Source of the DNA: Desulfobulbaceae bacterium
GTDB taxonomy: Bacteria > Desulfobacterota > Desulfobulbia > Desulfobulbales > Desulfobulbaceae
Reading direction: 5' to 3'
Assembly: GCA_019163135.1 (NCBI GenBank)
Contig: JAFLKR010000073.1
Location: 1-64,000, forward strand
Length of the DNA stretch: 64,000 nt
Shown here: positions 47,216 through 57,062 of the stretch, one piece after another
How positions within the stretch are numbered: position 1 is the first letter of the stretch
Layout of the letters: every line of letters starts with the position of its first letter
Position numbers and translations under genes: made by a program
Notes under the pieces: model-generated
What the model saw: the letters and a program-made list of their open reading frames with translations, nothing else
The model's database searches: none
Told to the model about the DNA's origin: nothing

Positions 47216-47996
47216 CTATTTTCTCCAGGAGGACGGTACGACCGAAGATTTTGCCAGCCAAGGCGTGCACCGGCGAGGGGATATCCGATACAAAAAAACG
47301 GTTGGGGGTATCCGGAGCGTAGAGTGCTGCGCGAAGTTCTGCATCGGTATCTAGTAGTTGCTTGAGATGCAGGGCCACTTCAACTGAAGAGTCAATAATA
47401 TGTACTTTGCGGCCGATCCGAGGTGCGATGATTTTCTTCAGCAGCGGGTAGTGGGTGCAACCGAGGATGAGGGTATCGATCTGCTTGTCGCGCAGGGGGT
47501 GCAGATATTTTTTGACGATCATTTTGGTCTCCCGGCGTTCCATCCACCCCTCTTCGACCAGCGGCACCAGCAAGGGGCAGGCCTGGCTGTACACCCGGCA
47601 TTCCGGGCGGGCATCCTGAAGGCGTTGTTCATAGAGGCCGGAGTTGATGGTGGCCCTGGTGCCGATCACACCGATCCGTCCGTTCTTACTGACTGCCGCC
47701 GCCTTGGCCACCGCCGGGAAAATAACATCGATAATCGATTGGCTGTAATGACTCCGCAGGAAACCGGATGCTGTACTCGCGGCAGAGTTGCAGGCGATGA
47801 CGATCAGCTTTGCCCCCTGTCGAAGCAGGAATTCGGTGTTGCGATGGGAATATTCGGTGATCATCGCCGGGCTTTTGGAGCCATAGGGGGTTCGGGCGAG
47901 ATCGCCGAGATAGATCAGGGGAAACCCTGGACATAATTGTTCAACGGCACGGGCGACGGTCATGCCGCCGACACCGGAATCAAAAATACCGATCAT
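47208..47996 (-). CDS. murI: Glutamate racemase
   Basis: GIFDSGVGGMTVARAV; VIACNSAASTA; LGCTHYPLL. Confidence 0.96.
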   Translation of the reverse strand: MIGIFDSGVGGMTVARAVEQLCPGFPLIYLGDLARTPYGSKSPAMITEYSHRNTEFLLRQGAKLIVIACNSAASTASGFLRSHYSQSIIDVIFPAVAKAAAVSKNGRIGVIGTRATINSGLYEQRLQDARPECRVYSQACPLLVPLVEEGWMERRETKMIVKKYLHPLRDKQIDTLILGCTHYPLLKKIIAPRIGRKVHIIDSSVEVALHLKQLLDTDAELRAALYAPDTPNRFFVSDIPSPVHALAGKIFGRTVLLEKIDV

Positions 47997-48177
47997 CTTG
48001 TCTTATCTGGTGGCTGGTGATTGGGAACAGGGAGCGAAGGGGGCTCCAACGCATACTGCTTGCAGTGCTGGCGTTGCAGAAGGATTGTGTCCAGAGTGCC
48101 GGGCGCATCCAGGGCGGACGGCAACATTGATTCGCTGCCGTCCGGAGCCTTTCCCTTGATCTGTTTCGATCGAGAAT

Positions 48178-48621
48178 TTATTTCTTTTTAGTGGTATCTT
48201 TCGTCCGCGCTTCGATAGCTTTGCGGAGGTTAGCGGGCAATCCCCGCTCTTTTCCCGATTGGGAACGTTTTTCGGAGAGCGCCTTGGCGCAGAGCGGCTG
48301 CCGGGCGGAAAAACCATGTTTCCGCCGGTATTCCTTGGAGTTGAGATCATGAGATTTCAAGTGCTTTGGACTCAGCATCTTGAACTCCTGGCCACATTCC
48401 AGACAGATAATTTTATTTTTCTGGATGGATTTTTTAGGATCCATAACAGGAATTGACTCTTCCGGCTCTGCTTCAATCCCTGTGGATTCAGAATCCTGAA
48501 GAGATTTAAGGGTTTGGAATGTATCGTTAAGCGCTGCCTTTATTTCTTCCGTGGTCATCTGTTTGCTGCTGATTTGTGATTGAATGATTTCGGCAGTCAT
48601 TTCAACGAGTGATTTACTCAT
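48178..48621 (-). CDS. MucR/Ros-family transcriptional regulator
   Basis: MSKSLVEMTAEIIQSQIS...CLECGQEFKMLSPKHLKSHDLNSKEYRRKHGF; GGAGAG SD upstream of 48621. Confidence 0.9.
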   Translation of the reverse strand: MSKSLVEMTAEIIQSQISSKQMTTEEIKAALNDTFQTLKSLQDSESTGIEAEPEESIPVMDPKKSIQKNKIICLECGQEFKMLSPKHLKSHDLNSKEYRRKHGFSARQPLCAKALSEKRSQSGKERGLPANLRKAIEARTKDTTKKK

Positions 48622-48990
48622 CGGTCTCTCCTGAGTATTAAAAATTATATAGGTACAAGTCGCAGTATCATGCGATTGTTGCAAACATAGAACACGAATT
48701 GAAGCAATGCAAATGTTTTGTTTGATGGTATCGACAATCATGGTTCCATTGCAGGCTCACTGCAAGGTCATGTTGATTTTCAAAGGAGGTCGCTTGTAAC
48801 CGGCTAGGGATTAATTCGTTTCGGCAGGGTGTCGTTGCGATGTTTATGCATACTGCAACTGATTTTTCCTGCCTGACGGATTATTCCGCCATGGGAGTTG
48901 ACAGGGGGAGGCAGAACCATTAAATTTGGCGTGTTTGATGAGTCGGTATTTTTTTTAACCTTAATATAGACAGCGTTGTGAGGTGTTGCC

Positions 48991-49278
48991 ATGCCAGTGT
49001 ATGAGTATGAGTGTGGAGGGTGTGAAAAGGTTTTTGAGGTCCAGCAGCGCATAGCCGATGGACCGCTGACCGCCTGCCCCGTTTGTGGTGGTGAGGTGCG
49101 TAAGCTGATTTCCATGAGTTCCTTTCAATTGAAAGGCAGCGGTTGGTACAACGACGGCTACAGCGGTCGGTCAAACGACAAGGCAGCTCCGTGCGAGACC
49201 GTATCTGCCGTCAAGGATGCCGGAGTCACTCCTCCCTGCGGCGGCGGGGCTTGCAGCCATTGTCCGGCGGCCACCTGA
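48991..49278 (+). CDS. FmdB-family zinc-ribbon protein
   Basis: MPVYEYECGGCEKVFEVQQRI...CPVCGGEVRKLIS. Confidence 0.9.
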   Translation: MPVYEYECGGCEKVFEVQQRIADGPLTACPVCGGEVRKLISMSSFQLKGSGWYNDGYSGRSNDKAAPCETVSAVKDAGVTPPCGGGACSHCPAAT

Positions 49279-49303
49279 TCGATTTGCAGTTTGTTTTCTT
49301 CGA

Positions 49304-49327
49304 CCCGGCCTTGCGCCGGGTTTTTTT
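49304..49327 (+). terminator. Intrinsic terminator
   Basis: cccggc-cttgc-gccggg followed by ttttttt. Confidence 0.88.
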
Positions 49328-49372
49328 ATTGCCGGCAGGGCACCCCATCATAGTTCTCCCTGAATAGGGAAG

Positions 49373-50476
49373 TCAGGATTTAGTGATGATGGCCATAGCA
49401 TCACCATAGGAGAAAAAACGATAGTCTCCGGCAACGGCCTCCTGGTAAGCGGCCATTATCCTTTGGTGGCCGGCCAAGGCCGAAACCAGGAAGAGCAGCG
49501 ATGATTTCGGCAGGTGGAAATTGGTGATCAGGTTGTCCACAATCCTGAATTGAAATCCGGGATAAATGAAAAGATCGCATTCGCCGGTCAGGGGGTGGAT
49601 CTGGCCCTGCTCGTCGGCGGCAAATTCAAGGGTTCGCACTGTGGTGGTCCCCACCGCCCAGATTCTGCCGCCCGCCGCTTTCACCCGGTTGATTTTTTCC
49701 GCGGTGCCTGCTGAAACTTCCACTCTTTCCTGGTGAATGACATGCTCGCGGATATCCTCGGTTCGGACTGGTGCAAAAGTGCCATAGCCGACATGAAGCA
49801 TGATGCTGACGATATCAATCCCCTTGGCGGTGATCTTGGCGAGGAGGTCATCGCTGAAATGCAGGCCGGCTGTGGGGGCGGCAACCGAGCCGGTATGGCG
49901 GGCGTAGCGGGTTTGATACCGGTGCAGGTCGTCGCCATAACAGCCGTCCGGGCGATTGATGTAGGGCGGTAGCGGCATCTGGCCGTGCGCTTCCAGCAGG
50001 GCCTCCAGCGTTTGCTCGTTGAGCGGGTGGTACTGAAGAGTCACCTGCGCTTTGCCGTCCTCGCTGAAACTGTCGATCCGGGCCCTGAGCACTTTGCTGA
50101 AATTGAGCAAATCACCGGGCTTGGGTCGTTTGGAACTTTTGATCAGGGCGGGCGCTGTGGCTTCCCGCCATAGGGCTGGCAGGTTTTCGCCGGAAACGAC
50201 CTGAGGAAAGGAGAGCAGGAAAAGCTCAACCTTACCGCCGGTCTGTTTGTGTCCCAGCAGTCGTGCCGGAAAGACCTTGGTGTTATTGATAACTAGGAGG
50301 TCGGATTCCCGGAGCTTATCAATGATGTCGGCGAATTGATGGTGGGCGAGGGTGGCCTGCGTAGTGTCGAGGACCAGCAGGCGGGAACGGTCACGCTCCG
50401 GTGCCGGGAACTGGGCTATTCGGTCCGCTGGCAACTCGTAATCGTAATCGTCCAGATGGTGGGGATAGTCATTCAT
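49373..50476 (-). CDS. queA: S-adenosylmethionine:tRNA ribosyltransferase-isomerase
   Basis: YDYELPADRIAQFPAPERDRSRLLVL; GSVAAPTAGLHFS; start likely 50476. Confidence 0.95.
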   Translation of the reverse strand: MNDYPHHLDDYDYELPADRIAQFPAPERDRSRLLVLDTTQATLAHHQFADIIDKLRESDLLVINNTKVFPARLLGHKQTGGKVELFLLSFPQVVSGENLPALWREATAPALIKSSKRPKPGDLLNFSKVLRARIDSFSEDGKAQVTLQYHPLNEQTLEALLEAHGQMPLPPYINRPDGCYGDDLHRYQTRYARHTGSVAAPTAGLHFSDDLLAKITAKGIDIVSIMLHVGYGTFAPVRTEDIREHVIHQERVEVSAGTAEKINRVKAAGGRIWAVGTTTVRTLEFAADEQGQIHPLTGECDLFIYPGFQFRIVDNLITNFHLPKSSLLFLVSALAGHQRIMAAYQEAVAGDYRFFSYGDAMAIITKS

Positions 50477-50698
50477 GGGAAACAGGGGCTTGGGCATAGG
50501 TATAGACAGGGTGATTTTGTTGCAAAGCACGACAGCCTACTTTACATTGCCCAAAAAGTCTTGGTCCAAATTATCCCGGACCCCCGATCGAATCCTCGGG
50601 CCGGGCTGAAATGCTGCAACTTTGAACCCCTTTACCGGATTGACCTCGGACTGCTCGGAATCCTTTTTCAATAATATATTTGTCTCCTTCATTACGCT

Positions 50699-51364
50699 AT
50701 GTATCTGGTCACCGCTGCCACCGCCTTTGAAATGGAGGCCTTTCGCCGAGCATGTCCGCCCGCCGTGCGCTATCAACAACTGCTCACCGGCATCGGTCCG
50801 GTTGAGGCCGCCGTCCAGGTGACGTCGTATCTGGCCAGGGCTTCCGTCTCGTTCAAAGGGGTGGTCAATCTCGGGGTTGCCGGAGCGTACCAGCAAGACC
50901 AGAACGAACCAGGCGTCGGGCTGCTGGATATCTGTCTGGCCGAACGTGAGGTGCTGGGCGATCTAGGCATCTGTTATCAGGATGCGGTTGAATCGTTGCG
51001 GGGCGAATCTTTCGAAATTCAGGATACATTTCCACTGGACCGCCAACTGCTGCACCGCGCGGAAGCCTTGATCATTCGTGGCAAGATGGTTGCCAAGCGC
51101 GGGACCTTCGTTACGGTGAATTGCGTCAGCGGTTCCCGGCAGCGAGGCGCTCTGCTGGCTCGGCGGCACCAGGCTCTTTGTGAGAATATGGAGGGCGCCG
51201 CGGTTGCCCGGGTTTGTGTCCAGTTCGGTCTGCCGCTGCTTGAGCTTCGTTGCATTTCCAATCTGGTCGAGGACCGCAACCTGCAGAATTGGCAATTGAA
51301 AAAGGCCTGCACCTGTTGCGGCGAAGTGGCAGCGCTTGTTTTGGAAGGATTGTCGCATGACTGA
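50699..51364 (+). CDS. mqnB: Futalosine hydrolase
   Basis: PNP-family fold (GIGPVEAAVQ; VNLGVAGAY; ENMEGAAVARVC) directly followed by mqnD. Confidence 0.9.
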   Translation: MYLVTAATAFEMEAFRRACPPAVRYQQLLTGIGPVEAAVQVTSYLARASVSFKGVVNLGVAGAYQQDQNEPGVGLLDICLAEREVLGDLGICYQDAVESLRGESFEIQDTFPLDRQLLHRAEALIIRGKMVAKRGTFVTVNCVSGSRQRGALLARRHQALCENMEGAAVARVCVQFGLPLLELRCISNLVEDRNLQNWQLKKACTCCGEVAALVLEGLSHD

Positions 51365-52193
51365 AACACCAATATTGTCGCTAGGCTTTTCGCCTTGTCC
51401 CAATGACACCTACATCTTTCACGGTTTGGTCCACGGCAAGGTGCCGTTAACCCGGGCGGCTTTGGCCGAGCCGTTGCTGGAGGATGTGGAAACCTTGAAC
51501 GATTGGGCCTTGCACGGGCGGCTGGATGTGACCAAGTTGTCTTTTCACGCCCTGGGCCATGTGCTTGATCGCTATGCCCTGCTTCGAGCCGGCGCCGCCT
51601 TGGGCCGGGGTTGCGGCCCCTTGCTGCTCACCGGGGGCGGCGACAAAAAGGCCAGCGTCAGCGACTGGAAGATCGCCATTCCCGGAACCTATACCACCGC
51701 AGCTTTGCTGCTGCGCCTTTATCAACCGGCCTGCCGCAATCTGGTTGTCATGCGGTTTGACCGGATCATGGAGGCCATCGCCAGCGGCGCGGTTGACGGC
51801 GGAGTGGTCATCCACGAAAGCAGATTCACCTATCATTTCATGAAGTTGCATTGTGTCCAGGATCTTGGCCAGTGGTGGGAGCAGACCACCGGCCTGCCGA
51901 TTCCTCTGGGTTGTATCGCCGTCAAGAAAGCACTGGCCCCGGCGATCCGTGAAGAGATCGATGCCGCGATTTCCGCCAGCATCGGCTGGGCCGATGACCA
52001 CCCCGCCGACAGCTTGGACTATATACAGGCTCATGCTCAGGAGATGGAACCGGAGGTAATCCGCGGCCATATTGGGTTGTACGTCAATCAGTATTCGCGT
52101 GATCTCGGGACCGAGGGCTTGCATGCCGTGCAGGAACTGCTGCGGCGCGGCGCGGCAGCCGGCCTTTTTCCCCTGCGGCCTGACTGGCGATGA
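51357..52193 (+). CDS. mqnD: 1,4-dihydroxy-6-naphthoate synthase
   Basis: LSLGFSPCPNDTYIFHGLVHGKV; DGGVVIHESRFTY; ATG at 51357. Confidence 0.94.
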   Translation: MTETPILSLGFSPCPNDTYIFHGLVHGKVPLTRAALAEPLLEDVETLNDWALHGRLDVTKLSFHALGHVLDRYALLRAGAALGRGCGPLLLTGGGDKKASVSDWKIAIPGTYTTAALLLRLYQPACRNLVVMRFDRIMEAIASGAVDGGVVIHESRFTYHFMKLHCVQDLGQWWEQTTGLPIPLGCIAVKKALAPAIREEIDAAISASIGWADDHPADSLDYIQAHAQEMEPEVIRGHIGLYVNQYSRDLGTEGLHAVQELLRRGAAAGLFPLRPDWR

Positions 52194-52825
52194 AACCGGA
52201 CAGCCGGGAGGCGATAAACCCGGTTTGGGGTTGTGTGCTGATCGGCGGCAGAAGTCGCCGCATGGGGGCGCCCAAGCACCTGATCGAGATGGACGGGCGT
52301 GCCTGGATCGAACAGACGGTGGCGATTATGCGACAGCAGGTTGCCGAGGTGGTGATCGCCGGTGCCGGCACCTTGCCCCCATCTCTTGCGAATGTGAAGC
52401 GGGTTGATGATATCCTCGGTCTGGCCGGCCCGCTTGCCGGTATCCTCGCTGCTTTTCGCAGCTACCCGCAGGTTTCCTGGCTGGTAGTGGCCTGCGATCT
52501 TCCGGATATGCAGGAGGCCGCTTTGCAGTGGCTGCTTGATTGCCACCGACCCGGGGTGGTGGCGGTGATGCCGGAGTTGGCAGGGGATGGCCGGATTGAA
52601 CCGTTGTTGGCCTATTACGATCAATCTTGCCGCCAACTGCTGGAAGCCATGGCCGCCAGCGGTCAGCGCCGGATGAATCGCCTGCAGGCAGCGGCCGGCG
52701 TCATCACCCCGCAGCCGCCTCTCCATCTTCGGGGTTGCTGGCGTAATGTCAACACGCCCGAAGAACTCGTCCGGGATTCGGCGGCAGCCAATTCTTGCCG
52801 GTCAACGACAATAATCAGCAAGTGA
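52190..52825 (+). CDS. mobA: Molybdenum cofactor guanylyltransferase
   Basis: GCVLIGGRSRRMGAPKHLIEMDG; VVACDLPDM; NVNTPEE. Confidence 0.92.
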   Translation: MKPDSREAINPVWGCVLIGGRSRRMGAPKHLIEMDGRAWIEQTVAIMRQQVAEVVIAGAGTLPPSLANVKRVDDILGLAGPLAGILAAFRSYPQVSWLVVACDLPDMQEAALQWLLDCHRPGVVAVMPELAGDGRIEPLLAYYDQSCRQLLEAMAASGQRRMNRLQAAAGVITPQPPLHLRGCWRNVNTPEELVRDSAAANSCRSTTIISK

Positions 52826-52850
52826 ACCCGCAGAGGCGAAGGTAATCCAT

Positions 52851-54200
52851 ATGGAGCACATTCTGGCCACCATCACTCGTCGGGATCCGGAGCAGCAGGA
52901 ATTTCACCAGGTGATCAGGGAATTTCTGGCAACCATTGCGCCGGTCCTTGACCGTCAGCCCCGCTATCGCCAGCAGGCCATTCTGATGCGAATTATCGAG
53001 CCTGAGCGGATGATCCTGTTCCGTGTGCCCTGGATGGATGACCAGGGCGAGGTTCATGTCAATCGCGGCTACCGGGTGGAGATGAATTCCGCCATTGGCC
53101 CGTACAAAGGCGGGCTTCGTTTCCATCCCTCTGTCAACCTCTCGATTATCAAGTTTCTGGCCTTTGAACAGGTCTTTAAAAACAGTTTGACTACATTGCC
53201 CATGGGGGGCGGCAAGGGTGGCGCTGATTTTGATCCCAAGGGCCGGTCCGATGCCGAGGTCATGCGGTTTTGTCAAGCTTTCATGGCCGAACTCTTTCGG
53301 CATATCGGCGAGGATACCGATGTGCCGGCTGGCGATATCGGGGTCGGTGCCCGGGAGATTGGCTATCTTTTCGGGATGTATAAAAAATTGTCGAATAAAT
53401 TTACCGGCGTGCTCACCGGCAAGGGGCTGGGCTGGGGCGGTAGCCTGATCAGGCCTGAGGCCACCGGCTACGGCGTAGTCTATTTTGCCGCGGAGATGTA
53501 TGGGCGATGCGGGGAGAATCTGGTCGGCAAACGCTGCCTGGTCTCAGGGTCGGGCAACGTCGCCCAGTTCACCGTGGAGAAGATCCTGCAGTTGGGGGGC
53601 AAGGTGCTGACCCTGTCGGATTCCTCCGGTTTTATTTATGATGAAGAAGGCATCGACAGCGGCAAGCTCGACTTCATCAAGGAACTCAAAAATATTCGTC
53701 GTGGGCGGCTGCGCGAGTACACCCGACAGTACCCGCGGGCCTCGTATGTAGTCGCCGATCCGGCCTTGGGGTATAATCCGTTATGGATGCACCGGGCCGA
53801 TTGCGCCATTCCTGCCGCCACCCAGAACGAGATCAGCGGCCGGGATGCCCGCCATCTGGTTGAGGGCGGGGTGCGGCTGGTCTGCGAAGGGGCCAATATG
53901 CCTTCGACCCTCGAGGCGATCAATATCTTCCGGGAACACCAGATCCTGTTCGGACCTTCCAAGGCCGCCAATGCCGGAGGGGTGGCGGTGTCCGGGTTGG
54001 AAATGGCCCAGGATTCCATGCGGATGAGTTGGTCCCGTGAGATCGTCGATAACCGGCTCCAGACGATTATGAAAAGTATTCACCGGACCTGCCTCGAGGC
54101 TGCGGCAAACTATGGCATGGAGGGGGATTATCTGGCTGGGGCTAATATCGCCGGATTCGTCAAAGTCGCCGACGCCATGCTTGATCAGGGGTTGGTGTAA
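52851..54200 (+). CDS. gdhA: NADP-type glutamate dehydrogenase
   Basis: GPYKGGLRFHPSVNLSIIKFLAFEQVFKNSLTTLPMGGGKGG; 449 aa. Confidence 0.96.
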   Translation: MEHILATITRRDPEQQEFHQVIREFLATIAPVLDRQPRYRQQAILMRIIEPERMILFRVPWMDDQGEVHVNRGYRVEMNSAIGPYKGGLRFHPSVNLSIIKFLAFEQVFKNSLTTLPMGGGKGGADFDPKGRSDAEVMRFCQAFMAELFRHIGEDTDVPAGDIGVGAREIGYLFGMYKKLSNKFTGVLTGKGLGWGGSLIRPEATGYGVVYFAAEMYGRCGENLVGKRCLVSGSGNVAQFTVEKILQLGGKVLTLSDSSGFIYDEEGIDSGKLDFIKELKNIRRGRLREYTRQYPRASYVVADPALGYNPLWMHRADCAIPAATQNEISGRDARHLVEGGVRLVCEGANMPSTLEAINIFREHQILFGPSKAANAGGVAVSGLEMAQDSMRMSWSREIVDNRLQTIMKSIHRTCLEAAANYGMEGDYLAGANIAGFVKVADAMLDQGLV

Positions 54201-54221
54201 ACCGGGACGAGGAGGTTTGCT

Positions 54222-54959
54222 GTGACAGGAAGAGAGGAGGCGCGTCAGGATATTCCGCCTGGGCTGGATCGGGACCTGGAACGTTATTTTGTCAACGCGG
54301 TTGCCGAGTGTCCCTACGGTATGGAGCAGCGAGCTGTCTATCATCAGGCGGTGCTCGGCCGTCTCGACGATACCGCCATGGGGGAGTTTCTGGCCTACGG
54401 GTACCGGCGCAACGGCAACTGCATGTATAATATGCGCTGTCCGGGATGCAGTCTGTGTGTGCCGATTCGGTTGCGGCCGGAACGGTTTTGCCCCAACCGC
54501 AATCAGCGTCGTGTCTGGAAGAAAAATCAGGATGTGGCGGTGGAGATAAGCCCGTTGACCATGTCTCGGGAGAATCTTGACTTGCTCCAGCGCTTCCTTT
54601 CCACCCGTTTTCCGGGCGGCAGCAGTCGCGCCGATAGTTATTATACCGGTTTTTTCATCACCAGTATCAGTCGATGTTTTGAGGTCCGTTATCGAATTGG
54701 CGAGCAGTTGCTCGGGGTCGCTGTGGTCGACGCGGCACCGTCCTGGTTTAATGCGGTTTATTTCTTTTTCGATCCGGAGCAGGGATGGCGCAGTCCCGGC
54801 ACCTTGAACATCATGACCCTGAACCACATCTGCAACACCCAGAAAATCGATTATCTCTATCTTGGCTACTGGATCGACGGCCACCCCGGCATGGATTACA
54901 AGCGTGCCTTCCGTCCGCACGAGTTGCTGATCGATGGGGTTTGGCAGGAGCAAAACTGA
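54222..54959 (+). CDS. bpt: Arginyl/leucyl-tRNA--protein transferase (Ate1/Bpt family)
   Basis: GYRRNGNCMYNMRCPGCSLCVPIRLRPERF; YLYLGYWIDGHPGMDYKRAFRPHELL; GTG start. Confidence 0.88.
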   Translation: MTGREEARQDIPPGLDRDLERYFVNAVAECPYGMEQRAVYHQAVLGRLDDTAMGEFLAYGYRRNGNCMYNMRCPGCSLCVPIRLRPERFCPNRNQRRVWKKNQDVAVEISPLTMSRENLDLLQRFLSTRFPGGSSRADSYYTGFFITSISRCFEVRYRIGEQLLGVAVVDAAPSWFNAVYFFFDPEQGWRSPGTLNIMTLNHICNTQKIDYLYLGYWIDGHPGMDYKRAFRPHELLIDGVWQEQN

Positions 54960-55103
54960 TCTGTTGGGGCCGAGGCCTTGCTTGTCCTCGGGCCTGATCT
55001 CGGCCGATCGCCCATCTTCCCACTGTTGATTCGACCGCCGTCTTGCCGGCCTTGGGTGTATTCTAAGTGGCGCTGGTCGTCCGTTCGGAGTACAGAAAAA
55101 GTA

Positions 55104-55140
55104 AGGGCACAGGAAACCGCTTGCCGGTCTCCTGCGCCCT
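55104..55140 (-). terminator. Terminator downstream of aspS
   Basis: agggcacaggaaaccgc / gtctcctgcgccct hairpin with T-rich tail on minus strand. Confidence 0.7.
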
Positions 55141-55163
55141 GTCGGATTGCTCCGATTTTGCGT

Positions 55164-56951
55164 TTATTCTTTTTCTTTCCAGTCCGGGCGCAGGTGCAGT
55201 TCGGTCAATTGCTTGCGGGCTACCGAGGAAGGGGCCTCGGTGAGGGGGCAAGTCGCCTTCTGGGTCTTGGGGAAGGCGATGACGTCACGGATGGAGGAAG
55301 ACCCGGTGAGGAGCATCATCAGACGGTCGACGCCAAAGGCAATGCCGCCGTGGGGCGGGGCGCCAAGCTCAAGGGCGCGGAGGAGAAAACCGAATTTTTC
55401 CTGGGCCTCCTCTGCTTCAATGCCCAGGGCCTTGAACACCGTTTTCTGCATGGCCGGGCTGTGGATACGGATCGAGCCGCCGCCGATCTCATTGCCGTTG
55501 AGGACCAGGTCGTAGGCCCGGCTTTTAACCTCGCCGGGGTTGGTCACCAGCAAGTCCAACTGGTCCTCATTGGGGGCGGTGAAGGGATGGTGCACCGCCG
55601 TGTAGCGTTTTTGTTCCTCGTCGTACTCGAGCAGCGGAAAATCGGTGACCCAGAGAAAATTGAAGGACCCCGCTTCAGCTAAGCCGAGCCGCCGGGACAA
55701 CTCAAGGCGGAGCTCGGAGAGGACCTGGTGGACGGTCTTGGCTTTGTCCGCTCCAAAAAGAATGAGATCGCCGGGTTGGGCGTCGAGGGCCTCGGCCATG
55801 GCCTTGATTTCCTCTTCACTGAAGAATTTGGTGATCGGTGATTGCCATTCCTCCTCTTTGACCTTGATCCACGCCATCCCGCGGGCCCCGAATCGGCCAG
55901 CGAATTCGGTCAGGTCGTCGAGGTCCTTACGCGAGAAACCGCCGCAGCCCTTAGCATTGATTGCCTTGATCACGCCGCCTTTTTCAATGACGGTGTTGAA
56001 CACCTTGAATCCGCATCCTCGCAACGTCTCGGTCAGGTCGACCAGTTCCAGGCCGAAGCGGGAGTCGGGCCGGTCGGTGCCAAAACGCCGTATGGCTTCG
56101 TCATAGGTTATTTGCTGGAAGGGCGGCTGCAGATCGATGTCTTTGATGGCCTTGAACAGGGATTTAATCATGCCTTCGACGATGGTGATGATCTCGGCTT
56201 CGGTGATAAAGCTCAACTCCATATCGATCTGGGTGAATTCGGGCTGGCGGTCGGCCCGAAGATCTTCGTCGCGAAAGCATTTGACGATCTGATAATACCG
56301 ATCCATGCCCGCAACCATCAGAATCTGTTTAAACAACTGCGGCGACTGGGGCAGGGCAAAGAATTTGCCGGCATTGACTCGGCTTGGCACCAGATAGTCC
56401 CGCGCGCCCTCCGGGGTGGAGCGGGTGAGCATCGGGGTTTCGATCTCAAGGAAATTGTGCTCGTTGAGATAGGCGCGGACGTTTTGCAGGGCCTGATGCC
56501 GGAGGATGAGATTCTTGGCAATTTCCGGGCGTCGCAGGTCCAGGTAGCGGTACTGCAGCCGGAGGTTGTCAGAGATCTCGATATCTTCGTCCAGCGGGAA
56601 GGGCGGGGTTTCGCTGGTGTTGAGGATCCGAAGTTCATCGACTAGAATTTCGATGGCGCCGGTCTTGAGTTTTTGGTTTTCCATATCGCCAGGGCGCTTG
56701 GTAACCCGGCCACGTACGGCGATGACCCATTCGCTGCGCAGTTGATGCGCCTTAGCATGGATCTCCCCATTGATTGCAGGGTTGAAGACAATCTGAGTAA
56801 TGCCCCAGCGGTCGCGCAGATCGATAAAAATAACTCCGCCATGATCACGGCGGCGGAGCACCCAGCCCATGAGAATGGTTTCCTGGTTGAGGAAATCGAG
56901 GCTGAGGTCGTTGCAGGTGTGTGTGCGCCGGAGCGCTCCCATTGATTCCAT
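55164..56951 (-). CDS. aspS: Aspartyl-tRNA synthetase
   Basis: Full-length Asp[42 protein letters not shown]. Confidence 0.97.
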   Translation of the reverse strand: MESMGALRRTHTCNDLSLDFLNQETILMGWVLRRRDHGGVIFIDLRDRWGITQIVFNPAINGEIHAKAHQLRSEWVIAVRGRVTKRPGDMENQKLKTGAIEILVDELRILNTSETPPFPLDEDIEISDNLRLQYRYLDLRRPEIAKNLILRHQALQNVRAYLNEHNFLEIETPMLTRSTPEGARDYLVPSRVNAGKFFALPQSPQLFKQILMVAGMDRYYQIVKCFRDEDLRADRQPEFTQIDMELSFITEAEIITIVEGMIKSLFKAIKDIDLQPPFQQITYDEAIRRFGTDRPDSRFGLELVDLTETLRGCGFKVFNTVIEKGGVIKAINAKGCGGFSRKDLDDLTEFAGRFGARGMAWIKVKEEEWQSPITKFFSEEEIKAMAEALDAQPGDLILFGADKAKTVHQVLSELRLELSRRLGLAEAGSFNFLWVTDFPLLEYDEEQKRYTAVHHPFTAPNEDQLDLLVTNPGEVKSRAYDLVLNGNEIGGGSIRIHSPAMQKTVFKALGIEAEEAQEKFGFLLRALELGAPPHGGIAFGVDRLMMLLTGSSSIRDVIAFPKTQKATCPLTEAPSSVARKQLTELHLRPDWKEKE

Positions 56952-57062
56952 GTCTGTTCTCCAAAGATAAAGCAGGTCAGCCGACGGGCTGATCTGGAAA
57001 AAACTATATTGGCGTTCTGTGTCTTGGTCGGAGGCGGTGGGGCGACGCCGGTGGTGATACCG

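Noticed and set aside
46460-47365. 301-aa plus-strand ORF
   Set aside because: Antisense to lolA/murI; no domain signature.
53781-54953. 390-aa minus-strand ORF
   Set aside because: Antisense across the gdhA end and bpt, both with clear family motifs on the plus strand.
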